Positions 61,018 to 64,000 of a stretch of 64,000 nt of DNA are shown in pieces. Where the stretch lies: NCBI RefSeq assembly GCF_007830055.1, contig NZ_VLLE01000007.1:1-64000 (forward strand), read 5' to 3'. The notes under the pieces were generated by a model. The model saw only the letters and a program-made list of their open reading frames with translations, did not search any database and was not told the origin of the DNA. Every line of letters begins with the position of its first letter. Position 1 is the stretch's first letter. The position numbers and the translations under genes were made by a program. Origin of the DNA: Lacibacter cauensis (GTDB taxonomy: Bacteria > Bacteroidota > Bacteroidia > Chitinophagales > Chitinophagaceae).

Positions 61018-63336
61018 TTAATTCTTCTGTGCTCTTTGCATTGAGTTGCCACCTGCGCTAGCTCCACGTGCAGGACCACCGCCCTGACGGAACAAGGTAA
61101 ACTTCGATGGCATTTCTTTCACCGGCCATAAGTTGTTGCTCTCATCAATGTCAGCAGTTTCACGCATTGGATCGATACGGATAGCAGCCACTTCTTTATC
61201 CTTGATGAACACTTTGGTAAACTTCTGTTCATTCAGTTTCCAAACACTTACAGGAATACGGTCAACTTCTTTGCTGCCATCTTTGTAAGTCCATTCAACA
61301 ATTACCGGCATCACCATACCACCTTTGTTGGTAAAGCTTAACTCGTAAAAGTTTTTATTGGCCCATTTGCTTTTGTTTTCATTATCAACCGGAATAGCAG
61401 CTTCACGTTGTTGCTGTGCAAACTTTATATCCGCATCGGGATTGTAATAATAATAATCACGCAAGCTTGTGTCGGCATCTGTTGCGTATACAATACTCTT
61501 ATCTTCTTTGTTACGCAGTTTGTGTACAGCATTAAATTCCTGGCGCTGGAATGCAGCTGCATTGGCTGCATCGTTTACTTTAAACCAACGTACACTGTCG
61601 AGCGAAATATCTACAGGCTCTGTGCCATAATACCAGCCTCTCCAGAACCAATCAAGATCAACAGCACTTGCATCTTCCATTGTGCGGAAAAGATCGGCAG
61701 GTGTTGGATGTTTAAATGCCCAGCGGCGTGCATATTCACGGAATGAATAATCAAATAATTCACGACCCATCACCGTTTCACGCAAAATATTTAAACCGGT
61801 TGCCGCTTTTGCATAAGCGTTCGAACCAACCTGCAATACGTTATCACCCATCGTCATAATCGGCTCCAGCTGATCTTTCGGCAGCTTCATATAATCGGTA
61901 ATAAGATGCGCAGGTCCACGGCGTGAAGGATAGTTGTTATCAAACTCACCTTCGGTTAAGAATTGGGTAAAGGTATTTAAGCCTTCATCCATCCACCAGT
62001 ACTGACGCTCATCGCTGTTAACGATCATCGGGAAGAAGTTGTGACCTACTTCGTGAATCACTACACCAATCATTCCGTACTTGGTTGCTTCGCTGTACGT
62101 ACCATCTTTTTCTGTACGGCCGTAGTTGAAAGCAATCATCGGATATTCCATACCCTGCGATGCTTCTACTGATAATGCAACAGGATAAGGATAAGGAATG
62201 GTGTGTTTTGAATACACTTTCAATGTATGTGCTGTAACCTTGGTTGAATACTTACGCCATAAGCCATACGCTTCTTTCGGGTAGTAGCTCATGCTCATGA
62301 TCTTCTTACCTTCAACATATGTAGGCATCGCATCCCAGATAAACTTACGGCTGGCACCCCATGCAAAGTCACGCACGTTTTCTGCAGAATAGATCCAGGT
62401 TTTTTTATCAGTCGATTTATCTTTTTCGTTCGCTACTGCTTCATCAAGCGTAACTACTTCCACTACATCTTTTGCAGTTTGCGCCTGTTTCCAGCGTTGC
62501 AATTGTGCAGGTGTAAGTAATTGATTATAGTTCTGACATTCGCCGGTTGCAGCTACCACAAAATCACCCGGCACCGTCATTTTTACTTTAAAGTTGCCAA
62601 AGGTTAATGCAAACTCTGCACCACCACTGAACTGTGTGTTCTGCCAGCCCTGGAAATCGCTGTACACAGCCATGCGTGGATAAAACTGGCTCATGGTAAA
62701 CACCATATTTCCATCTTCCGGAAACAGCTCGTAACCACCACGGCTTCCCCATACACCACGATCCGGAATTTTATAGTTCCAATCGATTTTGAAAACAAAC
62801 TTCTGACCGGGCTTCAAAGCAGTGGGTAAATCAACACGCATCATCGTTTGGTTGATGGTGTATTTTAAAGCATTGCCTGCGGCATCAGTAAGCTTTGTAA
62901 TTTTTACACCCAGGTCGTTTTCTTTTGCAATACGCCATTTTTCAATGTTCTGCAATTGCGTATTGCTCATGGTTGCATCCATGCGGTTGCGACCGTTACG
63001 CAGGTAATCATGATCTGGATGATGAATGTTTCCATCAACCTGTAACCACAAATACGTTAACGCATCGGGCGAGTTGTTGAAATACGTAATGGTTTCAGTA
63101 CCGGTTAAACGCAAATTCGATTCATCCAGCTCTACGCTGATGTCGTAATCGGCTTTTTGTTGCCAGTATTTCGGACCGGGAGCACCACTGGCTGTACGGT
63201 ACTCATTAGGACTTTGTAATAAATAACCCAGTTGTTCAAAGCGGTTGCCATGATTACTGCCCGGGTTACTTTGCGGAGGTTGCGCCACACTTACCACAGT
63301 AAGCAGTAAACAACCCAATAAAAAACGAATATGCAT
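61018..63336 (-). CDS. M1-family aminopeptidase, secreted
   Basis: 772 residues with a signal peptide (MHIRFLLGCLLLTVVSVAQ). The N-terminal beta domain is followed by the exopeptidase-type loop GMEYPMIAFN and the zinc site HEVGHNFFP (about 427-431) with the third ligand Glu in WWMDEGLNTF. It cleaves N-terminal residues from peptides, probably in the periplasm. The usual GAMEN tyrosine-containing region is modified (GMEYP). A strong terminator follows; a HupE-like gene is 23 nt upstream. Confidence 0.92.
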   Translation of the reverse strand: MHIRFLLGCLLLTVVSVAQPPQSNPGSNHGNRFEQLGYLLQSPNEYRTASGAPGPKYWQQKADYDISVELDESNLRLTGTETITYFNNSPDALTYLWLQVDGNIHHPDHDYLRNGRNRMDATMSNTQLQNIEKWRIAKENDLGVKITKLTDAAGNALKYTINQTMMRVDLPTALKPGQKFVFKIDWNYKIPDRGVWGSRGGYELFPEDGNMVFTMSQFYPRMAVYSDFQGWQNTQFSGGAEFALTFGNFKVKMTVPGDFVVAATGECQNYNQLLTPAQLQRWKQAQTAKDVVEVVTLDEAVANEKDKSTDKKTWIYSAENVRDFAWGASRKFIWDAMPTYVEGKKIMSMSYYPKEAYGLWRKYSTKVTAHTLKVYSKHTIPYPYPVALSVEASQGMEYPMIAFNYGRTEKDGTYSEATKYGMIGVVIHEVGHNFFPMIVNSDERQYWWMDEGLNTFTQFLTEGEFDNNYPSRRGPAHLITDYMKLPKDQLEPIMTMGDNVLQVGSNAYAKAATGLNILRETVMGRELFDYSFREYARRWAFKHPTPADLFRTMEDASAVDLDWFWRGWYYGTEPVDISLDSVRWFKVNDAANAAAFQRQEFNAVHKLRNKEDKSIVYATDADTSLRDYYYYNPDADIKFAQQQREAAIPVDNENKSKWANKNFYELSFTNKGGMVMPVIVEWTYKDGSKEVDRIPVSVWKLNEQKFTKVFIKDKEVAAIRIDPMRETADIDESNNLWPVKEMPSKFTLFRQGGGPARGASAGGNSMQRAQKN

Positions 63337-63359
63337 AGTTCAGATTTTTTCTCAATGCT

Positions 63360-63938
63360 TTAAAAAGGCAAACGCTCTAATGCCATTACTATCGACAATG
63401 CTGCTATACCACCTGTAACAAACAAGGTCCATTCTCTGCGTTGTATATTGAACACTTGTATACACAGAAACGCCAGCAACATGACGACTACTACAATCAA
63501 TAACTGGCCAAATTCTAACCCTACATTAAACGCCAGCAGCTGGGTAACGATTGATTCACTTTTTCCCAGCATGCTTTTCAGGTAGTTGCTGAAGCCAAGT
63601 CCATGAATGCAGCCAAACAACAAAGCAGCAATATAACGCAGCTTTGGCTGATTGGGTGTTTCTTTTTTTTGCAGGAGATTTCCAAGTGAGGTTAGCAGTA
63701 TGGTAACCGGTATCAGAAACTCAATCCATTTGCTGGAGATGAGTATTGCATCAAACACGCTTAATGCAAGTGTAACCGAATGCCCGACTGTAAAAGCCGT
63801 AACGAGTACCAGTACTTTTTTCCAATCTTTTGCAATATAAGGGAGGCACAGCGCCATGATAAAAAGGATGTGATCGTACCCTTTCCAATCGGTAATATGG
63901 TAAAAACCTTCCCTTAAATAAAACCCAAAATCCTCCAT
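63360..63938 (-). CDS. HupE/UreJ-like membrane protein
   Basis: 192 residues. Six or so membrane helices carry the family motifs YHITDWKGYDHILFI, GHSVTLALSVF, GCIHGLGFSNYL and FNVGLEFGQ with conserved His residues suited to nickel/cobalt binding. It may be a metal permease, though the family is broad. It lies immediately upstream of the M1 peptidase gene (23-nt gap) and probably shares its transcript. 63939-64000 shows nothing further. Confidence 0.85.
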   Translation of the reverse strand: MEDFGFYLREGFYHITDWKGYDHILFIMALCLPYIAKDWKKVLVLVTAFTVGHSVTLALSVFDAILISSKWIEFLIPVTILLTSLGNLLQKKETPNQPKLRYIAALLFGCIHGLGFSNYLKSMLGKSESIVTQLLAFNVGLEFGQLLIVVVVMLLAFLCIQVFNIQRREWTLFVTGGIAALSIVMALERLPF

Positions 63939-64000
63939 TTTTTATTGCAGCGGTGATTGAAGCTGGAAAATAAAACAGAAGTTTGTACCCTTAAAATTTA

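Noticed and set aside
1-64000. CRISPR arrays, tRNA or rRNA genes, prophage or integrated element
   Set aside because: No regular 24-40 nt repeat-spacer pattern, no cloverleaf noticed, no 16S/23S sequence, and no integrase, transposase or phage gene was found by reading. The short quasi-tandem repeats are too short in period to be CRISPR.

Overview
The window reads as a chromosomal segment of a Bacteroidota bacterium, most likely family Chitinophagaceae. The evidence is: type IX secretion (T9SS) C-terminal sorting domains on surface proteins, a PorQ homologue, the long NusB form of this phylum, an HU-CCDC81-type protein, PafA-type phosphatase, a serine-palmitoyltransferase-like enzyme, TAnnTTTG promoter boxes, and AT-rich start regions without clear Shine-Dalgarno sequences. 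I see no rRNA, tRNA, CRISPR array, prophage or intact insertion sequence.

Layout. 1-3600: the 3' end of a large T9SS-exported adhesin, then a convergent lipoprotein cysteine protease with Ig-like repeats. 3601-16786: the S10 and spc ribosomal-protein superoperon (rpsJ-rplC-D-W-B-rpsS-rplV-rpsC-rplP-rpmC-rpsQ-rplN-X-E-rpsN-rpsH-rplF-R-rpsE-rpmD-rplO-secY-map). It begins at rpsJ without rpsL/rpsG/fusA next to it and ends at map without infA-rpmJ-rpsM-rpsK-rpsD-rpoA-rplQ. 16832-23460: housekeeping and membrane genes (M20 peptidase, HI0933-type flavoprotein, Tat-exported PLP enzyme, PepSY-like protein, acyltransferase, TspO-like protein). 23720-31229: rpsA, aroK, a DUF423 protein, an orphan 7TM histidine kinase and ftsK. 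31405-42185: lolA, a serine-palmitoyltransferase-like enzyme, a PafA-like phosphatase, lon, porQ, and a leftward nusB-DUF1573-yajC-coaE-CPBP cluster.

42328-54159: a 1360-residue Asp-box surface protein carrying both a lipobox and a T9SS tail, a small lipoprotein, groES-groEL, a leftward HU/lysoplasmalogenase/LRR operon, an FKBP-type isomerase and sdaA. 54406-58901: an ABC/HlyD/TolC export operon whose ATPase motifs are degenerate. 58902-64000: a small lipoprotein, a secreted-protein gene broken by an in-frame stop (not previously delimited by any intact reading frame), an esterase, an M1 peptidase and a HupE/UreJ-like protein.

The protein-coding content is mostly core genome. The least explained material is between genes. 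At least eight intergenic sites hold short quasi-tandem units (about 7-9 nt), several with matching inverted arms, and unrelated in sequence from site to site. They are concentrated around translation and chaperone genes: rpsC-rplP, rplN-rplX, rpsE-rpmD, rpmD-rplO, rpsA-aroK, yajC-coaE, groES-groEL and after groEL. In addition, the 281-nt rpsJ-rplC gap is packed with hairpins, two of which are mutually exclusive, which makes it a candidate undescribed ribosomal-protein leader. All structure calls were made by eye from complementarity; no folding or database search was run.
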